A stretch of 40,000 nucleotides of DNA, from the NCBI GenBank assembly GCA_042408785.1, contig JBHOQU010000109.1, positions 1 to 40,000 of the forward strand. Reading direction: 5' to 3'. Shown piece after piece: positions 25,172 to 33,611 of this stretch (within the stretch, counting starts at the first letter, position 1; every line of letters begins with the position of its first letter). Origin of the DNA: JAUQQI01 sp042408785. GTDB lineage: Bacteria > Chloroflexota > Dehalococcoidia > JAUQQI01. The position numbers were made by a program, and so were the translations under genes. The notes beneath the pieces were generated by a model. The model was not told the DNA's origin. It made no database searches and saw nothing but the letters and a program-made list of their open reading frames with translations.

Positions 25172-25798
25172 ATGCTTTTGAGTGACCGTCAGATCCTGGA
25201 ACAGCTCAAGGCCGGAAACATCGTCATCGAACCCTTCGATATCCGCCAGCTGGGCACCAACAGCTACGACGTCCGCCTGGGCGAGTGGTACTTTGCCCCC
25301 AACCGGAACATCCGGGAGGTGGACTTTTTCACCCCGGAGGGGGTGCGGGCCTTCTGGGGCGAACCCATCCGGGCCGAGGATTTCATCCTGGTTCGGGCCG
25401 GTGAGACCATCCTGGCCCACACCCTGGAGGTGGTGGGCGGCCGCAACGGCTATACCGCGGCCATGCGGGCGCGGTCTTCCATCGGCCGGGCCGCCCTCTC
25501 CGTCTGCAAGTGCGCCGGGCTGGGGGATGTGGGGTACATCTCCCGCTGGACGATGGAAATTACCAACCACTCCCAGTCGGACATCCGGATACCGGTGGGG
25601 ACCCGCATCGCCCAGATGGTGTTTTACTACGTGGGCGAAACCCTCAAAGAATACCGGGGTAAATACGGCCAGCAGAAGGAGTGGACCCCGTACGACATGC
25701 TGCCGCGGCTTTATGAGGACTGGGACTTCGAAGAGGTGATGGCCGGGCGGTACCGCTCCGACCGCCTCGCCCCGGACCTGCGGGCACCCCGGGACTGA
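25172..25798 (+). CDS. dcd: dCTP deaminase
   Basis: 208 residues from ATG 25172 (GAAGGA upstream); the open frame extends upstream to 25100 but family similarity starts at MLLSDRQILEQLKAG. It deaminates dCTP to dUTP for dTMP synthesis. The trimeric dUTPase-like fold is shown by LGTNSYDVRLGEWY, the RARSSIGR nucleotide-binding motif, and RWTMEITNHS holding the likely catalytic glutamate, followed by GTRIAQMVFYYV. The N-terminal insert (NIREVDFFTP) and length (about 190-210) are normal. A bifunctional dCTP deaminase/dUTPase cannot be excluded. Confidence 0.9.
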   Translation: MLLSDRQILEQLKAGNIVIEPFDIRQLGTNSYDVRLGEWYFAPNRNIREVDFFTPEGVRAFWGEPIRAEDFILVRAGETILAHTLEVVGGRNGYTAAMRARSSIGRAALSVCKCAGLGDVGYISRWTMEITNHSQSDIRIPVGTRIAQMVFYYVGETLKEYRGKYGQQKEWTPYDMLPRLYEDWDFEEVMAGRYRSDRLAPDLRAPRD

Positions 25799-25844
25799 CC
25801 GTTCTTCCACGGCTTGCCGGGCCCCGACGCCGGGAACGGCAACC

Positions 25845-25853
25845 TGATATACT
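25845..25853 (+). promoter_or_regulatory. Extended -10 upstream of the MshA-like gene
   Basis: TGA-TATACT lies 28 bases before ATG 25882. No Shine-Dalgarno sequence is visible in the short leader. Confidence 0.45.
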
Positions 25854-25881
25854 TTCGTTAGCAGTTAACGCAGCACCGTCG

Positions 25882-27123
25882 ATGCGCATCGCCCTGGTCT
25901 CCTACCACACCTGCCCCCTCGCCCGTCTCGGCGGCCGGTTCAGCGGGGGGCTCAACGTTTATGTCCGGGAGTCGGCCCGGGAGCTGGTCCGCCAGGGGTT
26001 CACGGTGGACATCTTCACCGCCGCCCACCGGAACCACAGCGAGCAGGTGAGCCAGCTCGGGCCCGGTCTGCGTCTCATCCACCTGCCCGTCGATGGGGCC
26101 CCGGCCGGCCAGGTTTCCCAGGCCGCCCTTTACGGGGCCTACCGGGCGTTTGCCGGCCGGGTCCACCGCTTCGCCCGGAGCCGGGGCCTGGCGTACGACC
26201 TGGTCCACGCCCACTACTGGCTTTCCGGCCTGGTGGGGCTGGAGCTTAAGCGGGCCTGGCGGGTGCCGCTGGTGGCCATGTTTCACACCCTGGCCCTGGT
26301 CAAGCACCAGGCCCGGGTGGGGGCGGGGGAGCCGCCGGAGCGGGTCGACGCCGAGGGCCGCATCATCGCCGGGGCCGATGCCATCGTCGCCGCCACCGAC
26401 CAGGAGAAAAACCTCCTGGTCCGCCTCTACGGGGCGCCGGCCCACCGGGTTGCGGTCATCCCCTGCGGCGTGAACCTGCGGCTCTTCCGGCCCCGGGATC
26501 CCCTCTTGGCCCGGCGCCGGCTGGGCCTCCCGCCCGACAAGCGGCTCATTCTTTACGTGGGGCGCCTCGACCCCCTCAAGGGGCTGGACCTCCTCCTCCG
26601 GGCCCTGGCCCGGCTGGAGGACCGGGGCAACGTTCACCTCATCGTCGTCGGCGGTGACCGGAGCCCCACCGGGGAGCGGCGGCGGCTGGAAAGCCTCGCC
26701 CGGGAGCTGGGCCTGGGGGGAACCGTGCGGTTTGTCGGACCGGTGGCCCACGCCCAGCTTCCCTGGTATTTCAGCGCCGCCGCCGTCACCGTCGTCCCCT
26801 CCTACCACGAAAGCTTCGGACTGGTGGCCCTGGAGAGTCTGGCCTGCGGCACCCCCGTCATCGCCGCCCGGGTCGGGGGCCTGACCCGGACGGTGGTGGA
26901 CGGCCTGAACGGCTACCTGGTGGCCTGGCACTGCCCGGAGGCCTTCACCGAGCGGCTGGAACTGGTGCTGGGGAATGAGGGGCTCCGCCAGCGGCTGGCC
27001 GCCGCGGCCAGGGCTTCGGTCCGGGCTTTCACCTGGCCGGAGGTAACCCGGCGGCTGGCCAATTTGTACGCCACCCTGGCGGCCGCCCCCGGGGGCGCCC
27101 GCGCCACCCACCTCGGCGGCTGA
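25882..27123 (+). CDS. MshA-like GT4 glycosyltransferase
   Basis: 413 residues with a GT-B fold. The N-terminus has the acceptor-side pattern GGRFSGGLNVYVRESARELV, closely recalling MshA and related inositol-phosphate or sucrose-phosphate-type glycosyltransferases. The C-terminal domain has LYVGRLDPLKGLDLLL, and the donor-site E-x7-E in ESFGLVALESLACGTPVI followed by RVGG. ATG 25882 has no good ribosome site, and a -10 lies close upstream. It is followed after 16 bases by a PIG-L deacetylase gene. A GT4 plus PIG-L deacetylase pair is the arrangement of mycothiol (MshA/MshB) and bacillithiol (BshA/BshB) synthesis, but no cysteine ligase or acetyltransferase partner is nearby. Confidence 0.78.
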   Translation: MRIALVSYHTCPLARLGGRFSGGLNVYVRESARELVRQGFTVDIFTAAHRNHSEQVSQLGPGLRLIHLPVDGAPAGQVSQAALYGAYRAFAGRVHRFARSRGLAYDLVHAHYWLSGLVGLELKRAWRVPLVAMFHTLALVKHQARVGAGEPPERVDAEGRIIAGADAIVAATDQEKNLLVRLYGAPAHRVAVIPCGVNLRLFRPRDPLLARRRLGLPPDKRLILYVGRLDPLKGLDLLLRALARLEDRGNVHLIVVGGDRSPTGERRRLESLARELGLGGTVRFVGPVAHAQLPWYFSAAAVTVVPSYHESFGLVALESLACGTPVIAARVGGLTRTVVDGLNGYLVAWHCPEAFTERLELVLGNEGLRQRLAAAARASVRAFTWPEVTRRLANLYATLAAAPGGARATHLGG

Positions 27124-27139
27124 CGGAGGTCTGACCCAG

Positions 27140-27844
27140 ATGATGACCCAGGACTTGAGCCGTGTGCTGGTCGTTGTCGCCCACCCGGACGACGCCGAGT
27201 TTGGGGCCGGCGGCACCATCGCCCGCTGGGTCCGGGAAGGCCGGGAGGTATTCCTGGCCGTCACCACCAACGGCGACAAGGGCTCGGCCGACCCCGAAAT
27301 GACGTCGGAGCGGCTGGTTAAGGTCCGGGAGCAGGAGCAGCTGGAGGCCGCCAGGGTCCTCGGGGTCAAGGAGGTGGTCTTCCTCGGCTACACCGATGCC
27401 TTCCTGGAGGATACTCCGGCCCTCCGACGGGACATCGTCCGGCTCATCCGGCATTTCAGGCCGGAAATCGTGGTCACCCACAACCCTTACCCCGGGCTGC
27501 GCCGCTTCATCCAGCACCGGGACCACCGGGTCACCGGCCTGGTGACCCTCGACGCCGTCTATCCCCTGGCCCGGAACCGCCTGACCTTCCCCGAGCTCCT
27601 GGAAGAGGGCCTTATGCCCCACCGGGTCGCCGAGGTCTACCTGACGGGCAGCGACGACCCGGACACCTGGGTGGACATCAGCGAGACCATCGACCTGAAG
27701 ATTGCCGCCCTCCGCTGCCACCGGAGCCAGATAGGCAATCCCGAAGACCTGGACCGCCGGGTGCGGGAGGCGGCCCGGCAGGTGGGGGAGCCCCAGGGCA
27801 TTCCCTACGCCGAGGCCTTCCGGCGGATCGAGCTAAGGCGCTGA
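27140..27844 (+). CDS. PIG-L/LmbE-family N-acetyl-sugar deacetylase
   Basis: 234 residues. The zinc motif AHPDDAEFGAGG (H15, D17 or D18) and the third ligand region QHRDHRVTG (about residue 129) mark the PIG-L family, which removes N-acetyl groups from GlcNAc-linked metabolites (BshB, MshB, GlcNAc-PI deacetylases, chitobiose deacetylases). Length and the HNPYPGLRRFIQHRD segment fit BshB1-like enzymes. Starts at 27140 or 27143 are both ATG. The upstream MshA-like gene suggests the two act in sequence on one glycoconjugate. Its 3' end overlaps the convergent GH67-like gene by 12 bases. Confidence 0.85.
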   Translation: MMTQDLSRVLVVVAHPDDAEFGAGGTIARWVREGREVFLAVTTNGDKGSADPEMTSERLVKVREQEQLEAARVLGVKEVVFLGYTDAFLEDTPALRRDIVRLIRHFRPEIVVTHNPYPGLRRFIQHRDHRVTGLVTLDAVYPLARNRLTFPELLEEGLMPHRVAEVYLTGSDDPDTWVDISETIDLKIAALRCHRSQIGNPEDLDRRVREAARQVGEPQGIPYAEAFRRIELRR

Positions 27845-29932
27845 GGCTTCGAGCCGGGCCAGGACCTGCCCGACGCCCGCCGTCATCCCGGCGTCCCGGA
27901 AGGGGGTGCCGGCCGGGGGGGCGGCCTGCCGGTGGGCCTCCAGCCGGTCGGCCACTGCCCGGAGCCTTTCCTCGGCCAGGGCCCGATATTCGGCCCCGGC
28001 CGGCCGGGTGTCGAGCCAGCGGTAAAAGTAAAACATGCCCGTAAAGTAGTCGGCCAGCAGCTCGAAGAGGGACTCCTGGTAGCGGACCGAGGCCAGGACC
28101 GCCTGCGCCGCCGGGGAGTTCTCGGCCGCCAGGACCCTTTGCAGGCGGTCGGCCCACATTCGCATTCGGACTCGGGCCTCCTCCTTCTCGGCCACCGCCT
28201 CGGCGAAGGCCCCGGCCTGACGGGCGGCGGCGTAGATGGGGGCCAGGTGATGGCCGCCCCGCACCTCATCGTCCCGGACCCACAGGTTATTGGGCGTCCA
28301 CGGCCCGTTGCGGTCGGCGTAAGCCCGGGTGTAGAGCATCAGCCGGATGAGTTCGGGGGAGGCCAGGACGAAGCCGCTCACCTCGGCGGCCGCCGCCGGG
28401 GAGAAGTGCCGGCGGGCCCAGGCCCGGGCCAGACCGGCCGGATTCTCGGACGGGTCCCAGGCCAGCCGACCGACGGCATAGGCGTTGAGGTCCAGCCAGA
28501 GGTCGCTTTTGGGGACCGGGCCGTTCCAGCCGCCCCCGACGTTCCAGAGCCACAGCCCCACCGCCCCCCGCTCCCTTGCCCGGGCCAGGGGATTCCCCTC
28601 CCCGGCGGCGCCGGCGACCAGAAAGGGGGCGACGTAGCTGGGAAACACCCCCTTTCCCTCATATTCCCGGGCCCCCTGGACCTCCACCACACGGGGAAAG
28701 GGGTCCGGCGGGTTGAGGAGGTTCGGGTTCCAGCCGGTGTACTGCCAGAAGTCGGTGGCGGTGTGCTTGAAAGACAACATCAGGCCGGGCTCGGGTTCCA
28801 GGCCGGCGGTGACCGTCCGGACTACCTCCGGGGAGGCGTGAAATCCGTCGGCCCCCAGGTCCCAGGCCCGCTGGATCAGCTTCTTCCCCGTCGCCCGGGC
28901 CACCTCCGTCTCCAGCCGAAGAAGGGCGCGCAGGCTTTCGGGGACGGGCCGGCCGGGGGCACACCAGGCAAGGTAAAGGGGCTGGCCCACCAGGGGCGGG
29001 GCGGCGTAGTTTTCCCCCGTCCGGATGATGGCCCCGTCCAGGTGGAACTCTTTCAGGGCGTAGGTCAGGGCAAAGCTGATCAGCTCCTGGGTCCGGGGCC
29101 GGTCGAAGCAGAGGCGGCCGCCCTCGTAAACTTCGGGGCCGTAGAACCTCACAACCGACTCGGGCAGGGATGGAAGGTCCCCGGGGCTGAAGGCCAGAAG
29201 GCCGTAGGCGTGGGCCGCCTGAACGGCCTCCCGCAGGCGCCGGGCCTGCTCCCCCCGCCAGGCCGCCTCCGAGCGGTAAGGTTCAAAATCGGCCAGCCTG
29301 GGGTCGAGCGCGGCATAGTCAATCGCACCGGTCCAGGGGGAGACCACCACGGCGTTGAAGCCCCACCGGAGGGCATCCGCCGGGTCCACGGGCTGGTCTC
29401 CCAGGGGCGGGCCCACCAGCCGGAGGGGAAAGGCCGGACTGGACCGCCGGTAAACGGGCCGGTGGCGCAGGGTGGGGTCCAGGTGGAGCAGCTCGGCCAG
29501 GCGCAGGACCCCGTAAACCAGTCCGGCCCGGTCCCGGCCGGCCACGACCAGCACCAGGCGGCCGCCCAGGACGGCCCGGCCGATGGTGTACCCCCCGGCC
29601 TCGGCGGGAGGCTGGAGGCTGGGGAAGGCGGTGAAAAGCTCAGGCGGAAGGCTATCGGCCTCCCCCACCAGGATATCGGCCGGGGCGGACCCCTCCGGTC
29701 CGACCGGCTCCCAGCCGGCCCCCAGCTCGGAAAGGAGATTGCGCACGGCCAGCCCCATGGCCGGGTCGTCGGCCGGTCCGGAAAGGAGCCGAAGGCGGCC
29801 GCCGGGCCCGCCCGGCGCCGTCCAGGGGGCCGGGAACGGAAGGGCGGGTCCCAACAGACCGAAGCCCAGGCCCGAGAAGAGCAGGCCGAGCAGGGTGCAG
29901 AAGCCGAGAAACTGCGACGTTGCCCGATTCAT
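27833..29932 (-). CDS. Exported GH67-like (alpha-glucuronidase-like) glycoside hydrolase
   Basis: 699 residues, within the usual GH67 size. An N-terminal hydrophobic segment (about residues 7-30) looks like a signal peptide or anchor. Residues 85-150 have the GH20/GH67/GH84-type N-terminal domain pattern: ILVGEADSLPPEL and LVLVVAGRDRAGLVYGVLRLAELL. A TIM-barrel-like middle includes LRWGFNAVVVSPWTG and FHLDGAIIRTGENYA. Near 515 LNAYAVGRLAWDPSENP resembles GH67 C-terminal domains. No exact catalytic acid pair can be assigned by eye, so the substrate is open. The gene is last of the glycan operon, six bases after the DUF2079 stop. Confidence 0.55.
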   Translation of the reverse strand: MNRATSQFLGFCTLLGLLFSGLGFGLLGPALPFPAPWTAPGGPGGRLRLLSGPADDPAMGLAVRNLLSELGAGWEPVGPEGSAPADILVGEADSLPPELFTAFPSLQPPAEAGGYTIGRAVLGGRLVLVVAGRDRAGLVYGVLRLAELLHLDPTLRHRPVYRRSSPAFPLRLVGPPLGDQPVDPADALRWGFNAVVVSPWTGAIDYAALDPRLADFEPYRSEAAWRGEQARRLREAVQAAHAYGLLAFSPGDLPSLPESVVRFYGPEVYEGGRLCFDRPRTQELISFALTYALKEFHLDGAIIRTGENYAAPPLVGQPLYLAWCAPGRPVPESLRALLRLETEVARATGKKLIQRAWDLGADGFHASPEVVRTVTAGLEPEPGLMLSFKHTATDFWQYTGWNPNLLNPPDPFPRVVEVQGAREYEGKGVFPSYVAPFLVAGAAGEGNPLARARERGAVGLWLWNVGGGWNGPVPKSDLWLDLNAYAVGRLAWDPSENPAGLARAWARRHFSPAAAAEVSGFVLASPELIRLMLYTRAYADRNGPWTPNNLWVRDDEVRGGHHLAPIYAAARQAGAFAEAVAEKEEARVRMRMWADRLQRVLAAENSPAAQAVLASVRYQESLFELLADYFTGMFYFYRWLDTRPAGAEYRALAEERLRAVADRLEAHRQAAPPAGTPFRDAGMTAGVGQVLARLEASAP

Positions 29933-29938
29933 GCCAGG

Positions 29939-31921
29939 TTAGCCCCGGTAAAGGGTGGCCAGATTTACGGCCCGGCCGTCCGAGACCGGGAAGCGGTCGC
30001 CGTCCGGGGGCGCCGTGAGCGGGTAGGGCTCGATGGGCCGGCCGAACTCGGCCTGATGCCCGACCCAGACTTGAACCTTGACCGGTCCCTCCCTGAGGCC
30101 GAACCGGTCCTCGACTTTTATAACGGTCCCGACCGGCCAGCGACTGGTGGGCAGCCAGAGGGTCGCGGCCTGGTACGGCCGGTCCTCCAGGACCCGGCCG
30201 TCGGGACCCACGAGCCGGAAGACCAGCCGCACCTCCTGCCGGATGGGGCTTTCGGCCTGCCAGAAGGTCACCAGTCTGGCCGTGGGGTCCCGGCCCCGGA
30301 GGACGGCTCCAGGCTCCAGGCGGTAGCCCACCAGACGCAAGCCGGGGGCGAAGACGGCGCCGACCGACTCGTACTTTTCGTCGGGCCCGGCCAGGGCGAA
30401 GGTGAAAAACTCCTCGGGCAGCTCCCGGACCCGGCCGCCCTTCACCAACACCAGGTAGCCATCCCGGGCGGCGGCCACCCCCCACTCCCCGCCGTTGAGC
30501 AAGGCCTGTAGCTGCCAGTACTGGGTCCCGGCGTCCACCGGGTAGGGGCTGGCGCTGACGTCCACGGCCACGTATTCCGCATCCCGCACCTCGGGGAAGA
30601 GGTAGAGCCGCCGCCGGGCCGCCAGGTGGGGGTTGAGGCTGTTGCCGGCGGAGACGGGGGCGTCCTCGGGTATAACCTTGAGCACCTCGGGGGCCAGCCG
30701 GTGGTGGGGGGTTACCACCGGCAGCCGGTCGTAGAGGGGCAGGAGGACGTCGGCCACGTAGGCGTGGGCCGCGGAGATGAGGACCAGGGCCGAACAGCCG
30801 CCGACCACCCGGGGCCCCAGGTCGGGCCGGACCCGGGCGGCCAGCCGCCGCAGCACGTCGAGGCCGTCGACGGCGGCCCCGACGACGAAGGGGACGATGA
30901 CGGCCGAATAGTGGGCGCCGCCCCGGAACATCGGCTCGAAGGTGCTGAGCAGGTTGAGCAGCAGGTCCGGCAGGGCAGGAAGGAGGGTGGCCGGGGCCAG
31001 AAAGGGGAGGAAGACCACCGGCCTGAACAGGGTTAAAAGATAGGCCGCCTTTACCGGGTTCTGGGCCTCCTGCAGGATGATTTCCGGCCGGCCCAGCACG
31101 CTCCTTACTATCTCCACCGGGCTTCCGCCCAGGTGGTCGTACCGGCTAAGATACGGCGAGGCCCCGGCCGGATTGTGCAGCGGGATCACCACAAAGGTGG
31201 CCAGGGCGAACCAGAGGAAGCCGGCGGCCGCAACCCCGAGCCCCAGCCGCCGCCACCCGGGCCGCACGGCCGCCCGGAGGCCCAGGAGGCCCACCGCCAG
31301 GGGCACCTGCTCCTTGGTGGCCGCGGCCAGGAAGGCAAAGGTCAGAAACGGGCCCTTCTGCCCGGCCGAGTAGAAATAGAGGGCGTGCATGAGAAAGGCG
31401 CTGGCCATGGCCACCGGGTGAAATTCGGCCAGAACTGCCGCATCCAGCTCCGGGGCCAGCAGATAGGCGGCGGCGAAGGTGAGGGCCGCCAGCTCGCTGC
31501 CGAGCCGGCGGTAGGCGAACCCGAAGGCGCTCAAGGCCCCGCCGGCGACCACCGCCGTCTGGAGGACCAGCAAAGCCGACGGGTCCGGCCAGAGGCGGAC
31601 GACCACCGCCACGGGCAGGAGGATCGGTTCGAAGTGGGCCGCCAGCCGGGTTCCGGCACCCGACCAGTTGGTGAACTCGAAGGGCCGGCCGTGGGCGGTA
31701 TTCCAGACGGCCTGGAAAAAGTTGCCCAGGTCGAAGGCGTTGGTGTTGAAAGAGAGGTGCTGAAGGACGCTCAAGTAGGCGAAGACGGCGGCGTAAAGGC
31801 CGACGAAAACCACGCAGATGAGCAGTGCCCGCCGGTCGGGGGCGGGGAGACGGCGACCGAACCGGCGCGGACGCGGGGCGGTCGCCTGGCGGCGGGCGGT
31901 TCGCCACCCGACGTGGCCCAC
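29939..31921 (-). CDS. DUF2079 polytopic membrane protein with C-terminal beta-sandwich domain
   Basis: 660 residues from GTG 31921. The open frame continues up to 32737, but that stretch is proline/glycine-rich, antisense-like and overlaps two real genes. The chosen start is 12 bases after the methyltransferase stop. DUF2079 is shown by SFNTNAFDLGNFFQAVWNTA, a tract ending AAHFEPILLPVAVVVRLWP, and about ten membrane helices to near residue 400. DUF2079 proteins are GT-C-like putative mannosyl- or other polyprenyl-phosphosugar transferases. The last 130 residues form a soluble module (LRLVGYRLEPG, FWQAESPI, VKVQVWVG) resembling those at the end of the 5406-7640 protein. A preceding soluble region (about 420-520) is also outside the membrane. 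Confidence 0.72.
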   Translation of the reverse strand: MGHVGWRTARRQATAPRPRRFGRRLPAPDRRALLICVVFVGLYAAVFAYLSVLQHLSFNTNAFDLGNFFQAVWNTAHGRPFEFTNWSGAGTRLAAHFEPILLPVAVVVRLWPDPSALLVLQTAVVAGGALSAFGFAYRRLGSELAALTFAAAYLLAPELDAAVLAEFHPVAMASAFLMHALYFYSAGQKGPFLTFAFLAAATKEQVPLAVGLLGLRAAVRPGWRRLGLGVAAAGFLWFALATFVVIPLHNPAGASPYLSRYDHLGGSPVEIVRSVLGRPEIILQEAQNPVKAAYLLTLFRPVVFLPFLAPATLLPALPDLLLNLLSTFEPMFRGGAHYSAVIVPFVVGAAVDGLDVLRRLAARVRPDLGPRVVGGCSALVLISAAHAYVADVLLPLYDRLPVVTPHHRLAPEVLKVIPEDAPVSAGNSLNPHLAARRRLYLFPEVRDAEYVAVDVSASPYPVDAGTQYWQLQALLNGGEWGVAAARDGYLVLVKGGRVRELPEEFFTFALAGPDEKYESVGAVFAPGLRLVGYRLEPGAVLRGRDPTARLVTFWQAESPIRQEVRLVFRLVGPDGRVLEDRPYQAATLWLPTSRWPVGTVIKVEDRFGLREGPVKVQVWVGHQAEFGRPIEPYPLTAPPDGDRFPVSDGRAVNLATLYRG

Positions 31922-31932
31922 GGCGTCCCGGC

Positions 31933-32553
31933 TCAGCCGTTTCGGGGACGTGCCAGCAGTACGAGCCACGGGAACGGGAACCGGACCCTTTCGACTTTGA
32001 GCCGGCGGCCGGCCCAGCCCAGGAAGCGGCCGGCCGTCCAGAAGTGGCGGTGGTCGGGGTCGTCCCCCAGCCGGCGCAGGTTTTTGCCCCGGGCCAGGTT
32101 GGCCAGGGCAAACCAGGGCTGGTGGGGAACGCTCAGGATGACCCGGCGGCCGACCCGGCAGACCTCGGCCAGGGCGGCATCGGGGTCGGCCAGGTGCTCC
32201 AGGACCTCCAGGCAGAGGACCAGGTCGGCGGCCCCCGACCGGAACGGCAGGCGGGCCCCGTCGCCGATGACGTAGGCCACCCCGAACCGGGAAACCGCGA
32301 AGGCGGCGGCCGCCGGGTCGGGGTCCAGGCCCACGTAGCGGACCCGCCCCAGGTCGAGGCGGCCGGCAATGAAGGCCTCGCCGGCCCCCACGTCCACCAC
32401 CAGGGGGTGGGAGTTCCCCACCAGGGCCTCGGCCATCAGGTGGGTGACCTCCCGGTAGAACCTCCCCAGAAGCCAGCGCTGGAGGGGGTTTTTCGAGGCG
32501 TGCTTCCGGAAGTTGGGGCGGGCCCGGACCCGGGCCGTCAGCGGGCCGGCCAT
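31933..32553 (-). CDS. Class I SAM-dependent methyltransferase
   Basis: 206 residues. SAM motif I reads VVDVGAGEAFIAGRL (the usual glycine-rich loop), motif II is VGLDPDPAAA, then GDGARLPFRSGAADLVLCLEVLEHL, which is post-motif I and the LEVLEHL of the methyltransferase 11/25 group. The C-terminus has HFWTAGRFLGWA, typical of small-molecule or lipid-linked sugar methyltransferases. The ATG lies 16 bases inside the end of the upstream GT2 gene. The operon context suggests a polyprenyl-linked or cell-surface glycan acceptor; this is inference. Confidence 0.82.
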   Translation of the reverse strand: MAGPLTARVRARPNFRKHASKNPLQRWLLGRFYREVTHLMAEALVGNSHPLVVDVGAGEAFIAGRLDLGRVRYVGLDPDPAAAAFAVSRFGVAYVIGDGARLPFRSGAADLVLCLEVLEHLADPDAALAEVCRVGRRVILSVPHQPWFALANLARGKNLRRLGDDPDHRHFWTAGRFLGWAGRRLKVERVRFPFPWLVLLARPRNG

Positions 32554-33506
32554 CCCTGGCGGTCGCGGGCGGTTTCGGCCCCCACAACCCGGTAGTGGGG
32601 GAGCCGCCGGTCCCGGAGGCCGGTGCGCAGCACCATCTCCCCCAGGAGGCCCAGGCTGAGAAGCTGAAGGCCCCCCAGGACGAGGAGCACCCCGAGGCTG
32701 AGCAGGGGCCTGGTGCCGATGGGCTCGCCGAGGGCAACTTTAAGATAGACTAGGTATAGGTTGACGGCCAGCCCGACGACCAGGGCCGCCAGGCCCAGCG
32801 GCCCGAAGACGTGCAGGGGCTTCTGGCTGAAGCGGGTAAGGTAGGCCACCGTAAGCAGGTCCAGGAAGCCGGCGATGAAGCGGCGGGCCCCGTACTTGGA
32901 CCGGCCGTAGCGGCGGGGCCGGTGCTCCACCGCGACCTCGGTGACCCGGAACCCCTCGAAGGCGGCCAGGATGGGAATAAACCGGTAGAGCTCCCCGTAA
33001 ATGCTCAGCCGCTCGATCACCTCCCGCCGGTAGGCCTTGAGGCCGCAGTTGACGTCGTGGAGGCGCACCCCGGTGAGGGTTCGCACGGCCAGGTTAAAGA
33101 GGCGGGAAGGCCAGACCTTGGTGGGCGGGTCTTTCCGGACGACCTTCCAGCCGTTGACCAGGTCGTAGCCGTCGGCCAGGGCGGCCAGGAGGCGGGGAAC
33201 CTCGTGGGGGGCGTCCTGGAGGTCGCCGTCCAGGGTCACAATGGGGTCGCCGGTGCTCTCGGCAAACCCGGCGGCCAGGGCGGTGGCCTTGCCGAAGTTT
33301 CGGGCGAGGTGAACGACCTTAATGCGGGGATTTGCGGCGGCCAGCCGGTCGAGAACGGCCCCGGAGCCGTCGGTGCTGCCGTCGTCCACGAAGATGAGCT
33401 CGTAGTCCATGCCGGCCAGGGCGGCGTCGATTTCGGCCGCCAGCTCCTCCAGGGCCGGCCGCTCGTTGAAGACCGGCACCACGACGGAGACCCGGTCCGC
33501 ACCCAT
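32538..33506 (-). CDS. GT2 glycosyltransferase, polyprenyl-phosphate sugar transferase type (DPM1/ArnC/GtrB-like)
   Basis: 322 residues from ATG 33506; an upstream extension to 34148 reads through the divergent promoter and another gene, so it was rejected. It opens with VSVVVPVFNERPALEEL, then ELIFVDDGSTDGSG, ARNFGKATALAAGF, and TLDGDLQDAPHEVPRLL (the D-x-D metal site). QRPRRYGRSKYG-type sequence is present as RPRRYGRSKYGARRF, and two C-terminal membrane helices follow, as in ArnC/GtrB. It makes polyprenyl-P-sugar from NDP-sugar, the donor used by GT-C enzymes such as the DUF2079 product encoded two genes downstream. A TATACT eight bases before the ATG suggests a leaderless start. Confidence 0.88.
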   Translation of the reverse strand: MGADRVSVVVPVFNERPALEELAAEIDAALAGMDYELIFVDDGSTDGSGAVLDRLAAANPRIKVVHLARNFGKATALAAGFAESTGDPIVTLDGDLQDAPHEVPRLLAALADGYDLVNGWKVVRKDPPTKVWPSRLFNLAVRTLTGVRLHDVNCGLKAYRREVIERLSIYGELYRFIPILAAFEGFRVTEVAVEHRPRRYGRSKYGARRFIAGFLDLLTVAYLTRFSQKPLHVFGPLGLAALVVGLAVNLYLVYLKVALGEPIGTRPLLSLGVLLVLGGLQLLSLGLLGEMVLRTGLRDRRLPHYRVVGAETARDRQGWPAR

Positions 33507-33514
33507 CAGCCGCG

Positions 33515-33544
33515 AGTATAGCCGGTTTGACCGGGGGCTGCCAA
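33515..33544 (-). promoter_or_regulatory. Sigma-70 promoter for the glycan operon, leaderless
   Basis: The reverse strand reads TTGGCA (33539-33544), an 18-base spacer, TATACT (33515-33520), then eight bases and ATG 33506. The predicted +1 is at or within two bases of the ATG. It is the clearest leaderless case in the window because both promoter boxes are good. Confidence 0.65.
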
Positions 33545-33574
33545 GATGGTTGTCCGCCGCCAGGGCGGATAAGC

Positions 33575-33580
33575 TACAAT
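33575..33580 (+). promoter_or_regulatory. -10 box for the MBL hydrolase/LLM operon
   Basis: TACAAT lies 31 bases before ATG 33612, with GGAGG at 33601-33605 as ribosome site. The -35 (TTGTCC at 33550-33555, 19-base spacer) is weak. It is divergent from the glycan operon promoter. Confidence 0.4.
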
Positions 33581-33611
33581 GGAGGGAAGCCCTGGGAACC
33601 GGAGGCGCAAG

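Noticed and set aside
27932..30511. 859-codon open frame on the forward strand
   Set aside because: It is antisense to the GH67-like and DUF2079 genes, has glycine/proline/histidine/glutamine-rich shadow composition and no domain; long spurious frames are expected at this G+C content.
31921..32737. N-terminal extension of the DUF2079 frame
   Set aside because: Covers the methyltransferase and GT2 genes in another frame and is proline/glycine/arginine-rich low-complexity sequence; the GTG at 31921 fits better.
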